47,740 bases of DNA. Source: an uncultured Caulobacteraceae bacterium. GTDB lineage: Bacteria; Pseudomonadota; Alphaproteobacteria; Caulobacterales; TH1-2. Where the stretch lies: the NCBI GenBank assembly GCA_937967425.1, contig CALBST010000356.1, forward strand, positions 1 through 47,740. The letters are read 5' to 3'. Positions 17,397-25,952 of the stretch are shown here, piece after piece (the first letter of the stretch is position 1; each line of letters begins with the position of its first letter). The notes under the pieces are model-generated. The model searched no databases. It was not told the DNA's origin and saw only the letters and a list, made by a program, of their open reading frames with translations. The position numbers and the translations under genes were made by a program.

Positions 17397-17956
17397 TGAG
17401 CATCACCGTTGTAACGCCGCCCGCCAGCGAGCCAATCTCGCTGGCGGAGGCGAAGCTCTTTCTGCGCGTCGATCACAATTCCGAAGACAGTCTCATCGCC
17501 TCCCTCATCGGCGCGGCGCGTGAGGCTGTCGAGGCGGGTATTGGGCGTGCGTTGATCACGCGGCGCGTGCGCGAAAGCTTGGATATCTGGCGCCGCGATG
17601 CGGTGCATGGCGCGGTGCTGGGCCTCGGCCCTGTCACCAATGTCGTGGCCGTTCGTCTGTTGGCGAACAACGGCGCGCAGAGTGTGATCGATCCCGAGCG
17701 CTATCGTCTCGAAGGCAATCGCGATCGCCCGCGGCTGGTGTTTCCGTCCGGCTTTCCGGCCACGCTGCGCAGCGCCGGCGGTATCGAGATCGAGTACGAT
17801 TGCGGCTACGCCGATGAACCGTCTGACCTGCCCGTCGCGCTGCGCGTTGCGGCCATGCAGATCGTCGCTTCACTTTACGAGCTGCGGCAGGGTGAAGCCG
17901 GCATACCGGAGACGGCGCGGGCGTTGATGCGCCCTTTCGCGCCGGCCCGGCTATGA
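17396..17956 (+). CDS. GTA g6, head-tail connector
   Basis: 186 residues, starting at the TAATG junction with the capsid gene. SEPISLAEAKLFLRVDHNSE, then DSLIASLIGAAREAVE, is the gp6-like connector signature, and the C-terminal helix AVALRVAAMQIVASLYELR-like segment is also present (LPVALRVAAMQIVASLYELR). In RcGTA this adaptor docks on the portal ring and joins head to tail. Four-base overlap with g7. Confidence 0.9.
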   Translation: MSITVVTPPASEPISLAEAKLFLRVDHNSEDSLIASLIGAAREAVEAGIGRALITRRVRESLDIWRRDAVHGAVLGLGPVTNVVAVRLLANNGAQSVIDPERYRLEGNRDRPRLVFPSGFPATLRSAGGIEIEYDCGYADEPSDLPVALRVAAMQIVASLYELRQGEAGIPETARALMRPFAPARL

Positions 17957-18273
17957 GCGACGCCATCGGCGCGCTGCGCGCGCGCGTGAAGCTGCAAAGC
18001 CCGGCGCGTATCGCCGATGAGCTCGGCGGCGCAGCAATCGCGTGGAGCGATGAAGGCGATGTCTGGGCCGAGGTTCGGGCCGGCGGCGCCGGCGAGAGCG
18101 TCGCGTTCGATGCGACGCCTTCGGTTGCGACGTTCCGTGTCACGCTCAATCGGCGCGACGATATCCGCGCCGGCTGGCGCATCGCATGGGGCGTCCGCCG
18201 CCTTCGCATCACCGGCGTCGCCGATCAGGGCGGCCCGCGCATCATTCTGAACTGTTTAGAGGAGACGCTGTGA
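17953..18273 (+). CDS. GTA g7, head closure (stopper) protein
   Basis: 106 residues matching phage head-tail adaptors of the SPP1 gp16/HK97 gp7-like group: short N-terminus MSDAIGALRARVKLQSPARI, central DVWAEVRAGG, and C-terminal WGVRRLRITGVADQGGPRI. It closes the filled head below the connector. ATGA overlap with g6 and GTGA overlap with g8. Confidence 0.88.
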   Translation: MSDAIGALRARVKLQSPARIADELGGAAIAWSDEGDVWAEVRAGGAGESVAFDATPSVATFRVTLNRRDDIRAGWRIAWGVRRLRITGVADQGGPRIILNCLEETL

Positions 18274-18671
18274 GCGCCGAAACCGCGCTGGCTGCCGCGA
18301 TCCGTTCCGCGGCAATGGAAGATGGCGGCGTGCAAGCCCTCATCGCCAATCGCTTCTACGACGATCCGCCCTCAGATGTGACGTTTCCGTACATCACCAT
18401 CGGCCGTGTGGAGTCGAAGCCGATGGACGCCAGCGAACGTGAAGCGCTGGAGCACGCGGTGACGCTGCATGTCTGGTCCCGCTATGGTGGCCGCGCCGAA
18501 GCGCTCGACGTGATCGCGGCGTTGCGCGGCTGCTTACACAATGCAGCGCTCGCTGTGGCGGACCGCCGCCTGGTGTTCATCTTCGCGCAATTCACTGACG
18601 TTTTCCGGTCAGGCGACGGACGCACGACGCACGGCGTCTTGCGCCTCAGAGCCATAACCGAAGCTGAATAG
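18270..18671 (+). CDS. GTA g8, tail terminator (DUF3168)
   Basis: 133 residues from GTG at 18270, with AGAGGAG eight bases upstream; the longer frame from 18186 is inside g7. DUF3168 features are ALAAAIRSAAMEDGGVQALI, FPYITIGRVESKPMDAS and VTLHVWSRYGGRAEALDVIA. This protein caps the tail tube at the head-proximal end. Eight bases separate it from g9. Confidence 0.9.
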   Translation: MSAETALAAAIRSAAMEDGGVQALIANRFYDDPPSDVTFPYITIGRVESKPMDASEREALEHAVTLHVWSRYGGRAEALDVIAALRGCLHNAALAVADRRLVFIFAQFTDVFRSGDGRTTHGVLRLRAITEAE

Positions 18672-18679
18672 GAGCATCC

Positions 18680-19096
18680 ATGGCAGGCCAAAAGGGACGT
18701 GACGTCCTGATCAAGATCGGCGATGGCGCCGATCCGGAGGTTTTTGCAACCATCGCAGGCATTCGCGCCAAGACGATCTCGCTCAATGCCCGCCCGGTCG
18801 ATGGCACATCCGGTGAGAGCCCCGCGGCGTGGCGCGAGCTGATCGCAGGCGCCGGCGTGAAGTCGGCGAGCGTGAGCGGCGCTGGCGTGTTCAAGGATGC
18901 CGCCTCGGACGCGCTGATACAGCAAGCTTTCTTCAGCCAGGCCGTCACCAGTTTCCAACTCGTCATCCCGGATTTCGGCACGCTCACCGGGCCGTTTCTG
19001 ATCGAGGCGCTGGATTATTCGGGTGATCACGATGGCGAGGCGGCGTTTGCGATCACGCTCGCGTCGGCTGGCGCGCTGAGCTTCGCGGCGCTGTGA
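18680..19096 (+). CDS. GTA g9, major tail tube protein
   Basis: 138 residues beginning MAGQKGRDVLIKIGDGADPE, the GTA/phage major tail protein signature (GxDvLvKi). SLNARPVDGTSGESPAAWRE and the alternating beta strands near the C-terminus (PFLIEALDYSGDHDGEAAFA, then ITLASAGALSF) support the tube fold. It forms the stacked rings of the tail. ATG preceded by AGGAGC. Confidence 0.92.
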   Translation: MAGQKGRDVLIKIGDGADPEVFATIAGIRAKTISLNARPVDGTSGESPAAWRELIAGAGVKSASVSGAGVFKDAASDALIQQAFFSQAVTSFQLVIPDFGTLTGPFLIEALDYSGDHDGEAAFAITLASAGALSFAAL

Positions 19097-19401
19097 TGGC
19101 GGAGCCGCACAACCGCGCGCGCGGCGAAGTGGTGCTCGCCATTAGCGGCCGGCCCGTTCGCCTCTGCCTCACTTTAGGCGCCCTGGCGGAGCTTGAGGCG
19201 GCGTTTGACGTCATGTCGCTTGCCGATCTGGCGGAGCGGCTGGCGCATCTTACCGCGGCCGATCTCATCATCGTGCTTGCCGCGCTTTCCAAGGCCGGCG
19301 GCGAAGCGATCAGTGCGGCGGAACTGATGACCGCGCACGTCGATCCGAAGGCCGCGGCGAGCGCCGTGGCTGAAGCTTTCCGTCTGGCGCTCGATGACTA
19401 A
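19096..19401 (+). CDS. GTA g10, tail assembly chaperone 1 (GTA-specific family)
   Basis: 101 residues from ATG at 19096; a GTG three bases earlier is also possible. Recognised by VVLAISGRPVRLCLTLGALA followed by ELEAAFDVMSLADLAERL, the gene transfer agent family of tail chaperones that hold the tape measure before tube assembly. The start overlaps the g9 stop. Its end overlaps g10.1 by eight bases. Confidence 0.88.
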   Translation: MAEPHNRARGEVVLAISGRPVRLCLTLGALAELEAAFDVMSLADLAERLAHLTAADLIIVLAALSKAGGEAISAAELMTAHVDPKAAASAVAEAFRLALDD

Positions 19402-19579
19402 GCCGACGCCGTGGCGGCAGTTGCTGGCGATGGCGCGATCTCTTGGCCTCACGCCGCCGCAGTTCTGGCGCTTGAGCCTATCGGAGTGGCGCGCGCTTAC
19501 CGCGCCTCTCACGGCTGAAAGTATGCCGCGCACCGCGTTCGATGCGCTTTCGCGCCGCTTTCCGGATTCCAAACCATGA
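19394..19579 (+). CDS. GTA g10.1, tail assembly chaperone 2
   Basis: 61 residues, MTKPTPWRQLLAMARSLGLT followed by PPQFWRLSLSEWRALTAPL, the short TAC_GTA family. In many phages the second chaperone is made by ribosomal frameshifting from the first; here it has its own ATG eight bases inside g10 and no slippery heptamer is seen, so overlap-coupled initiation is more likely. It overlaps g11 by four bases. Confidence 0.85.
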   Translation: MTKPTPWRQLLAMARSLGLTPPQFWRLSLSEWRALTAPLTAESMPRTAFDALSRRFPDSKP

Positions 19580-20097
19580 ACGATAAGACTTCCATCTTTG
19601 CGTTGGATGAGTTTCAGAGTGAGCTCGCCGGCGCATCAGCGGCGCTGCAGGCGTTCGCGCAAGGCCCGGTGCGTCAAACCGCCGACGCGGTTGGCGCATC
19701 GTTCGAGCGCGCGGGCGAACGCATCGCGCGCGCTTTAGGTTCGGCGGCGAACGGCGGCGAGGCGGCGTTCAAACGGCTCGCCAAAGTCGTTCTCGAAGAA
19801 TTGGCCAAGATCGCGCTGCAGCGGATCTTTACGCAATCCAACGCCGAGTTCCCGTTCTTCGGCGGCAAAGCCGCTGGCGGCGCCGTCAATGTCGGCGGCG
19901 CTTATCTCGTTGGCGAGCGGGGCCCGGAAGTGTTCGTGCCCCGCCAGGCTGGCGAGATCGCCTCACCCGGCGCCGGCGCTGTGAACGTGCACTTCCATCT
20001 GCCGCCGGGCGCCGACACCAGCGCCATCGCCAAAAACCAAGGACAGATCGCCGCCGCCATCGCGCGCGCTGTTGCGTATGGGAGACGCAATCTGTGA
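19576..20097 (+). CDS. GTA g11, short tape measure protein
   Basis: 173 residues. The C-terminal half shows the tape-measure ending NVGGAYLVGERGPEVFVPRQ, followed by a glycine-rich strand. The N-terminal helical half (FQSELAGASAALQAFAQGPV, then AFKRLAKVVLEELAKIALQR) would set tail length. It is very short compared with siphophage tape measures but close to RcGTA g11 (about 220), so it predicts a short tail and is not a truncation. Confidence 0.87.
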   Translation: MNDKTSIFALDEFQSELAGASAALQAFAQGPVRQTADAVGASFERAGERIARALGSAANGGEAAFKRLAKVVLEELAKIALQRIFTQSNAEFPFFGGKAAGGAVNVGGAYLVGERGPEVFVPRQAGEIASPGAGAVNVHFHLPPGADTSAIAKNQGQIAAAIARAVAYGRRNL

Positions 20098-20726
20098 GCA
20101 CATTTCATGAGGTGTCGCTGCCGCTGCCGTTCGCGCTCGGCGCCAGCGGTGGTCCGGAGCGGCGCGTGGATATTGTAGCGCTCGGTTCCGGCGCAGAAGC
20201 GCGCAACACGCCCTGGGCGCACGGGCGGCGGAGATACGACATCGGCGGCGCCGTGCGGACCCTGGATCAGGTGCACGAGCTGATCGCGTTCTTCGAAGCG
20301 CGCCGCGGCAAGTTGCACGGCTTCCGTTTTCGCGACCCCTTCGACTTCAAATCTTGCGCGCCGTCGGCAACGCCGGCCGCGACGGATCAGATCATCGGCG
20401 AAGGCGATGGTGAAGGTACGGTGTTCGCGCTGCAGAAAGCTTATGGCGCCGGCGCCAGCGCTTACGCGCGGCCGATCCGTAAGCCAGTGGCGGGAAGCGT
20501 GATTATCGCTGTCGATGGCGAGACGCTTGCGCCTTCCGCGTTTGAGGTGGCTGCCGATACCGGCTTGGTCACGCTCGCCGTCGCGCCGTCCGCCGCCTCC
20601 GTGATTAGCGCTGGCTTTCTCTTCGACACGCCGGTGCGCTTCGACGCTGATCGGCTCGATCTGGCGCTCGACGGATTTGGCGCGGGGCACGCTGTTTCGG
20701 CTCCATTGGTGGAGATCAAAGTCTAA
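20094..20726 (+). CDS. GTA g12, distal tail protein (DUF2460)
   Basis: 210 residues from a GTG overlapping the g11 stop. DUF2460 landmarks are FHEVSLPLPFALGASGGPER, the NTPWAHGRRRYDIGGAVRTL segment, and ARRGKLHGFRFRDPFDFKSC. The C-terminal part is beta-rich and ends with FDTPVRFDADRLDLAL. It forms the distal ring between tube and baseplate hub. It overlaps g13 by one base. Confidence 0.92.
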   Translation: MSTFHEVSLPLPFALGASGGPERRVDIVALGSGAEARNTPWAHGRRRYDIGGAVRTLDQVHELIAFFEARRGKLHGFRFRDPFDFKSCAPSATPAATDQIIGEGDGEGTVFALQKAYGAGASAYARPIRKPVAGSVIIAVDGETLAPSAFEVAADTGLVTLAVAPSAASVISAGFLFDTPVRFDADRLDLALDGFGAGHAVSAPLVEIKV

Positions 20727-21598
20727 TGCGCGACATCCCGGAGGGATTTGCCGCCAAGCTGGCGTCGGGCGTCACCACCCTCGCGCACGTTTGGCGCGCA
20801 GAGCGGCGCGACGGCCAAGTCTTCGTCTTCACGGACCATGATTGCCCGCTCGCCTTTGATGATCTTATCGCCGAACCTGTCCACGGCGCCGCCGCGGGGG
20901 CGATTGAGAAAAGCATAGGCCTCGGCGTAGACAGCGCCAGTATCGCGGGCGCTCTCTCTTCCGAGGCAATCACTGAAACCGATATCGCCCGTGGGCTTTG
21001 GGACGGCGCGCGCATTGATATCTATCGCGTCGATTGGAGCGCGCCGGACGAGCGTGTGCATTTGTTTGCCGGGCGCATCGGCGAAGTGCGGCGCGGCGTG
21101 CAAGCGTTCGAGGCCGAATTGCGCGGTCTGCAGGCGGCGCTGAACGTGCCCGTCGGGCGCGTGTTCTCCCGTTTCTGTGACGCTGACTTGGGTGACGCAC
21201 GCTGCGGTGTTGACATTGAGGCGTCGGAATTCCGTGGTGCGGGCGCGATCACCGAGGTGCTCGGCACGCATGTATTCAAAGCATCAGGGCTCGAGGCTTA
21301 CGGCGATGATTGGTTCACCCGCGGGCGCATCGTGTGGGCGGACGAAACCATGAGCGAAGTGGCCGCGCATCGGGCCGGCGACGACGGCGTTATCATTGAA
21401 CTCTTAGATCGCATATCGCTGGCGCCCGGCGCGGCGTTCACGATCCACGCCGGCTGCGACAAGCGCATCGAAACCTGCCGCGCCAAGTTCGCCAATGTCG
21501 TCAACTTCCGCGGCTTCCCACATATGCCCGGCAACGACGCGCTGCAGGCGGGGCCAGCGGCCGGCGAACGGCTCGACGGAAGCTCGCGCCTGACATGA
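20726..21598 (+). CDS. GTA g13, baseplate hub protein (DUF2163) with probable Fe-S site
   Basis: 290 residues. Family signatures: LAHVWRAERRDGQVFVFTDH near the start and FSRFCDADLGDARCGVD in the middle. Four cysteines, C151, C160, C244 and C251, are spaced 9 and 7 apart in two pairs. As I recall, lambda tail protein gpL uses pairs with the same 9 and 7 spacing to bind a [4Fe-4S] cluster, so a cluster here is likely. The protein closes the tail tip between the distal ring and the megatron. Four-base overlap with g14. Confidence 0.92.
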   Translation: MRDIPEGFAAKLASGVTTLAHVWRAERRDGQVFVFTDHDCPLAFDDLIAEPVHGAAAGAIEKSIGLGVDSASIAGALSSEAITETDIARGLWDGARIDIYRVDWSAPDERVHLFAGRIGEVRRGVQAFEAELRGLQAALNVPVGRVFSRFCDADLGDARCGVDIEASEFRGAGAITEVLGTHVFKASGLEAYGDDWFTRGRIVWADETMSEVAAHRAGDDGVIIELLDRISLAPGAAFTIHAGCDKRIETCRAKFANVVNFRGFPHMPGNDALQAGPAAGERLDGSSRLT

Positions 21599-22038
21599 TC
21601 TCACGTCACGCAGTGCTGGCGGAAGCGCGCGCCTGGATCGGCACGCCGTATCAGCACCAAGCTTCCGCGAAAGGTGCGGGGTGCGATTGCCTGGGTCTCA
21701 TTCGTGGCGTCTGGCGCGCGCTTTATGGCGCGGAGCCGGAGCTTGCGCCGGCCTACACGCCAGACTGGGCCGAGCGGCATGGCGCCGAGACTTTGCTTGA
21801 AGCCGCGCGCCGTCATCTGAACGAGGCTGAACTGACCAGAACTCAGCCGGGCGACGTGCTGCTCTTTCGCATGCATCCCAGCGCGCCCGCGAAGCACGCC
21901 GCCATTCTCGATGAGAACGATCACATCATTCACGCTTACTGGGGCCGCGCCGTCGTGCGCTCGCGCTTTGCGCCGTGGTGGCGCGCGCGTTGCGCCGCCG
22001 CGTTCTCGTTTCCGGATATCGCACCATGGCCGAACTAG
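21595..22038 (+). CDS. GTA g14, NlpC/P60-type cell wall peptidase
   Basis: 147 residues. The catalytic Cys is C32 in GAGCDCLGLIRG, with H101 in PAKHAAILD and a third polar residue at or near H113 (HIIHAYWG), the NlpC/P60 triad order. In GTA particles this enzyme sits at the tail tip and cuts peptidoglycan of the recipient so that DNA can reach the inner membrane. Overlaps g15 by 13 bases. Confidence 0.93.
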   Translation: MISRHAVLAEARAWIGTPYQHQASAKGAGCDCLGLIRGVWRALYGAEPELAPAYTPDWAERHGAETLLEAARRHLNEAELTRTQPGDVLLFRMHPSAPAKHAAILDENDHIIHAYWGRAVVRSRFAPWWRARCAAAFSFPDIAPWPN

Positions 22039-25000
22039 TTCTTTCTACTGTCGGTCGCGCGGTGGGCGGCGCGTTGCCGGGCGTCTTCGGCACAATCGGT
22101 GCTGTGCTCGGGCAATATGGCGGGGCCATGCTGGGGGCGGCGATCGATCGCCAGATATTCGGCGCGGGCTCCACCCGCGAAGGTTCGCGCCTCACCGATC
22201 TGCACATTCAGGCGTCCACCGAAGGCGCCTCGATCCCCGCCGTATTCGGCAGCGTGCGTATCGCTGGACAAGTGATTTGGGCGGCGCGCTTCAAAGAGCA
22301 TGTGCAGACCGAAGAGGTGAGCTCCGGCGGCAAGGGCGGCGGACCAAGCGTTCGCACACGCAGCTATCGTTACACGCTGTCATTCGCCGTCGGACTCTGC
22401 GAGGGCGAAGTGTCGCGGATCGGCCGCGTGTGGGCGAATGGCGCACCGCTCGACCTCTCCACCGTGGCCTGGCGCCTGCACGCAGGCAGCGAGACGCAGG
22501 CGCCTGATCCATTGATCGAAGCGATCGACGGCGCCGATGAAGCGCCCGCCTATCGTGGCCTCGCCTATGTCGTGTTCGAGGATCTGCCGCTCGAAGAGTA
22601 TGGCAACGTGATCCCGCAATTGTCGTTCGAGATCATCCGGCCCGCGCGCAGAGACGGCGAACGCTTGGAAGATCGCGTACGCGGCGTCTGCCTCATTCCG
22701 GGCGCCGGCGAGTTTGTGTACGCCACGGAGCCGGTGTTCCGCCGCGATGGCCCCGGCGCCGACGCGCCGGAAAATCTCCATGCCGAGAGCGAACGGGCCA
22801 ACCTGCTTGTCTCGCTCGATCAACTGGCGGCGGACTTTCCGAACTGCGAGACCGTGATGCTCGTCGTTGCGTGGTTCGGAACCGACTTGCGCTGTGGCGA
22901 ATGCGAGATTCGGCCCGGCGTTGAGATTGCCGCGAAACAAAACACACCGCACGACTGGAAAGCCGGCGGCGTTCTTCGTCATGACGCGCATCTCATCAGC
23001 ACGCATGAAGGCGGCCCGGCTTTTGGCGGCACGCCAAGCGATCGCAGCGTGCTACAGGCCATCGCGGAGCTGAAACAGCGCGGCTACAAGGTTGGGCTCT
23101 ATCCCTTCTTGATGATGGATATTCCGGCGGGGAACGCGTGGCCTGATCCCTCGGGCGCCCCCTCGCAGCCTCCCTATCCGTGGCGCGGGCGCATCAGCGT
23201 GGAAAGCGGCGACGATCAAACCAGCGCGGCGGGCGATCAGATCGAGTCATTCTTCGGCGCGGCTGCGCCCGCTGCATTTACGGCAGGCGGCGATGGCTTG
23301 CCTCACTTCGATGGCGCCAGCGAGTGGTCCTACCGGCGTTTCATTCTGCACCACGCCAAGCTTGCGCAAATGGCGGGCGGCGTTGACGCATTTGTTGTCG
23401 GTTCGGAACTGCGCGGCCTCACCACGGCGCGCGATAGCGCAGACAGTTTTCCGGCGGTGGCCGCGCTGCAAGAGTTAGCGGCGGATGTGCGGGGGATGCT
23501 GGGCGCGGGAACAATCATCACTTACGCCGCCGATTGGAGCGAATATTCCGGCCATCGGCCCGACGATGGCTCTGGCGACATTTTCTTTCACCTTGATCCG
23601 CTCTGGGCCGACGAAAACATCGATGTCGTCGGCATCGACTGGTATCCGCCGCTGACCGATTGGCGCGCGGGCGAAACCCACGCCGACGCCGAACTGGCGC
23701 CCGACATTCACGATCCCAGCTATCTCCAAGGCCGCATCGAGGCGGGTGAGAATTTTGACTGGTTCTATGCCGATGAAGCGGATCGCGCCGCGCAAGTGCG
23801 CACGCCGATCACCGATGGCGCTTACGGCGAGCCTTGGGTGCATCGCGTCAAGGACGTTCGCAGCTTCTGGCGGAACGCCCATCACAATCGGCCGGGCGGC
23901 GTACGCGCGCCTTCGCCAACCGCGTGGATTCCGGAATCGAAGCCCGTTTGGCTGATCGAATTGGGTTGCGCCGCCATCGACAAGGCGTCGAACCAGCCGA
24001 ACGTGTTCGTCGATCCGAAAAGCAGTGAAAGCGCCCAACCACATTTCTCGACGGGCGGGCGCGATGATCTCATTCAGCGCAGCGTTCTGGAGGCTTACCT
24101 CGGGTACTGGGCGGGTGGCGCCAATCCGATCTCGTCACTGACGGGGAAGCCGATGATCGAGGCGGTAATGCTCTGGGCATGGGATGCGCGGCCCTATCCG
24201 GCATTTCCGGCGCGGCGTGACGTGTGGTCCGATGGCGGCGCCTGGGCGCGTGGTCATTGGCTGAACGGGCGGGCAGGACTCTCCGATCTCGGCCAAGTGG
24301 TGTGGGCTCTGTGCGATCGCGCTGGGCAGGACGTCGTCGATGTGAGCGGCTTACGCGGCGCGGTCAGCGGCTATGTCGTGGATTCGCCCGCGTCCGCGCG
24401 TGATGCGCTCGAGCCGCTGATGGCGGCCTTCGATTTCTCGGCGCGCGAGCACGATGGGGTATTGACGTTTGCCCATGCGAACGCGGCCACGCGCGCGCTC
24501 AGCGAAGACATGCTTACCGCCGCGGGATCGGCGCTCACTTATGCGCAACGCGACGCAACCGAGGCGCCCATCGAAGCGCGGGTGCGTTTCATCGATGCAA
24601 GCCGCGACTATCTTTTGGCGGGGGTGAGCGCGCGGCGGCTTGATCGCGCCGAGGGCGGCGTCGCAACGATCGACGCGCCTTTGGTGCTGGAAACTGGCGC
24701 GGCTGAGAACATCGCGCAGCGGCTGCTCACTGACCGCCGCGCCGCGGTCGAGACGCTGGCAATCTCTGTGGGGCCCGCAGAACTCGCGCTCGAAGCAGGC
24801 GATCGTGTGACATTTGCCGACGCGGTCTTTGAGATTGTGCGCATCGAAGATGCCGATGCGCGCCACATCGAACTGCGCCGCGCACGCTCAACCAGCGCCG
24901 CCATGCTTGGCGGCGTTGAACCAAATTCGCCGCCGGCGCCGCTCCATGCGCCGACGCCTGTTTTCTCCATTCTCGATCTGCCGCCATTGGCAGGGGCGGA

Positions 25001-25874
25001 AGGCGACGAGCGCCCGCTCGCCGCTGTGTTTGCCTCGCCTTGGCGCGGCGCTCATCAAATCTATGCGGGGCCAGCGCAATCGGCGCGTTCGACTGTAGCG
25101 GCGCCGGCGATCATGGGAGAGTTGCTGTGGGCGCTTTGGCCTGGGCCGGTTGATCGTTGGGATGAGGGCAATGTTACGCGCGTTATGCTCTATGGCGGCG
25201 CAGTCGCGAGCGTCACACGCGACGAAGTGCTGAACGGCGCTAACGTATTCGCCATCGAGTGTGAGGGCGAGTGGGAGATCGTCCAGGCCGCGAACTGTGC
25301 GTTGATTGAACCTGGCGTCTACGAGCTGCGCGATTTGCTGCGCGGCCGACAAGGCTCGGCGCACGCCATGGGCGCGCCGCATCCGGTGGGCGCGCGCATT
25401 GTCAAACTGGATCAGCGCTTGGCGCGCGCCAACATCGCGGCGCATGAATGGGGCGAGAGCCTTAGCTTCATCGCGCCGCCATCAGGCGCCTCAGCCTCCA
25501 GCAACCGCGCCGAACGTGCCGATCTCATCTTGCCCCACGCCGCCATCCGGCCATGGGCGCCTGCTCATCTGCGGGCCCTGCGCGAGGCATCCGGAGACGT
25601 CGCGATCAGTTGGGTGCGCTGCGCCCGGATCGGCGGCGATGGCTGGGCTGGCGAGCCGCCCCTGGGTTTTTCCAGCGAAAGCTACCGTCTCGAGATTCTG
25701 GATGCCGGCGATCCGATCCGAACCGAAACGAGTTCTGTCCCCAGCTTTATCTATACCGCCGCCGCACAAACCGCGGATTTCGGCTCTTTGCCCGGATCGT
25801 TGCACATCCGTGTCGCACAAAAGGGCGAAAGCGGCGCCACAGGCTTGAACAGCGAGTTAACCATAACATTATAG
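22026..25874 (+). CDS. GTA g15, megatron / tail tip host-specificity protein
   Basis: 1282 residues, close to the RcGTA megatron (about 1300). The hydrophobic glycine-rich N-terminus (VGRAVGGALPGVFGTIGAVL) is typical and may insert into the tube or membrane. Residues about 420-760 form the GTA TIM-barrel, a glycoside-hydrolase-like domain (FVVGSELRGLTTARDSADSF, VVGIDWYPPLTDW, MIEAVMLWAWDARPYPAFP). This is followed by the phage-tail_3 type region (LTFAHANAATRALSEDML) and C-terminal beta domains. It forms the tip that contacts the recipient envelope. ATG at 22026 is inside g14; the longer frame from 21975 lacks a ribosome binding site. Confidence 0.93.
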   Translation: MAELVLSTVGRAVGGALPGVFGTIGAVLGQYGGAMLGAAIDRQIFGAGSTREGSRLTDLHIQASTEGASIPAVFGSVRIAGQVIWAARFKEHVQTEEVSSGGKGGGPSVRTRSYRYTLSFAVGLCEGEVSRIGRVWANGAPLDLSTVAWRLHAGSETQAPDPLIEAIDGADEAPAYRGLAYVVFEDLPLEEYGNVIPQLSFEIIRPARRDGERLEDRVRGVCLIPGAGEFVYATEPVFRRDGPGADAPENLHAESERANLLVSLDQLAADFPNCETVMLVVAWFGTDLRCGECEIRPGVEIAAKQNTPHDWKAGGVLRHDAHLISTHEGGPAFGGTPSDRSVLQAIAELKQRGYKVGLYPFLMMDIPAGNAWPDPSGAPSQPPYPWRGRISVESGDDQTSAAGDQIESFFGAAAPAAFTAGGDGLPHFDGASEWSYRRFILHHAKLAQMAGGVDAFVVGSELRGLTTARDSADSFPAVAALQELAADVRGMLGAGTIITYAADWSEYSGHRPDDGSGDIFFHLDPLWADENIDVVGIDWYPPLTDWRAGETHADAELAPDIHDPSYLQGRIEAGENFDWFYADEADRAAQVRTPITDGAYGEPWVHRVKDVRSFWRNAHHNRPGGVRAPSPTAWIPESKPVWLIELGCAAIDKASNQPNVFVDPKSSESAQPHFSTGGRDDLIQRSVLEAYLGYWAGGANPISSLTGKPMIEAVMLWAWDARPYPAFPARRDVWSDGGAWARGHWLNGRAGLSDLGQVVWALCDRAGQDVVDVSGLRGAVSGYVVDSPASARDALEPLMAAFDFSAREHDGVLTFAHANAATRALSEDMLTAAGSALTYAQRDATEAPIEARVRFIDASRDYLLAGVSARRLDRAEGGVATIDAPLVLETGAAENIAQRLLTDRRAAVETLAISVGPAELALEAGDRVTFADAVFEIVRIEDADARHIELRRARSTSAAMLGGVEPNSPPAPLHAPTPVFSILDLPPLAGAEGDERPLAAVFASPWRGAHQIYAGPAQSARSTVAAPAIMGELLWALWPGPVDRWDEGNVTRVMLYGGAVASVTRDEVLNGANVFAIECEGEWEIVQAANCALIEPGVYELRDLLRGRQGSAHAMGAPHPVGARIVKLDQRLARANIAAHEWGESLSFIAPPSGASASSNRAERADLILPHAAIRPWAPAHLRALREASGDVAISWVRCARIGGDGWAGEPPLGFSSESYRLEILDAGDPIRTETSSVPSFIYTAAAQTADFGSLPGSLHIRVAQKGESGATGLNSELTITL

Positions 25875-25898
25875 TCCGGCAGGCCAGAATGGCCGGAC
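25874..25898 (+). terminator. Hairpin just after g15
   Basis: GGCCA-GAA-TGGCC forms a five-pair stem (25882-25894) extended by GTCC/GGAC with a four-base bulge. It starts at the last base of the g15 stop codon. No T-run follows, so termination would be weak or Rho-assisted. It marks the end of the GTA operon. Confidence 0.4.
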
Positions 25899-25952
25899 GC
25901 GCCTGATTCCGATTTCGGGGGCAGGCGTTCGAAGCCGGAGCGTGCTGACACC

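Larger units (their letters stand above)
12810..25874 (+). mobile_element. Complete RcGTA-type gene transfer agent structural cluster (g1-g15)
   Basis: Seventeen same-strand genes (g1-g15 plus g3.5 and g10.1) lie in the order known from Rhodobacter capsulatus and Caulobacter GTAs, most overlapping by 1-14 bases and none visibly broken. GTAs are domesticated phage-like particles that package random pieces of host DNA and deliver them to relatives. Supporting a GTA rather than a prophage: no integrase, repressor, replication or att sites, a very short tape-measure gene, a g15 megatron of GTA size, and base composition like the host. Spikes, tail fibre, holin and endolysin are encoded elsewhere in known systems and are not seen here. 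Confidence 0.93.

Noticed and set aside
19394..19401. Programmed frameshift between g10 and g10.1
   Set aside because: The overlap contains no slippery heptamer, and g10.1 has its own ATG, so separate coupled initiation is simpler.
19576..20097. Tape measure gene as a truncated remnant
   Set aside because: 173 residues is short for a siphophage but normal for GTA tape measures; start, stop and C-terminal motif are intact.
25857..25873. TTAACCAT followed by an AT-rich stretch as a CtrA site
   Set aside because: The second half site of TTAA-N7-TTAA is missing and the sequence is the coding end of g15.
12810..25874. Cluster as an ordinary prophage
   Set aside because: No integrase, repressor, replication, lysis or attachment-site signals are seen, and gene order and sizes follow RcGTA exactly.
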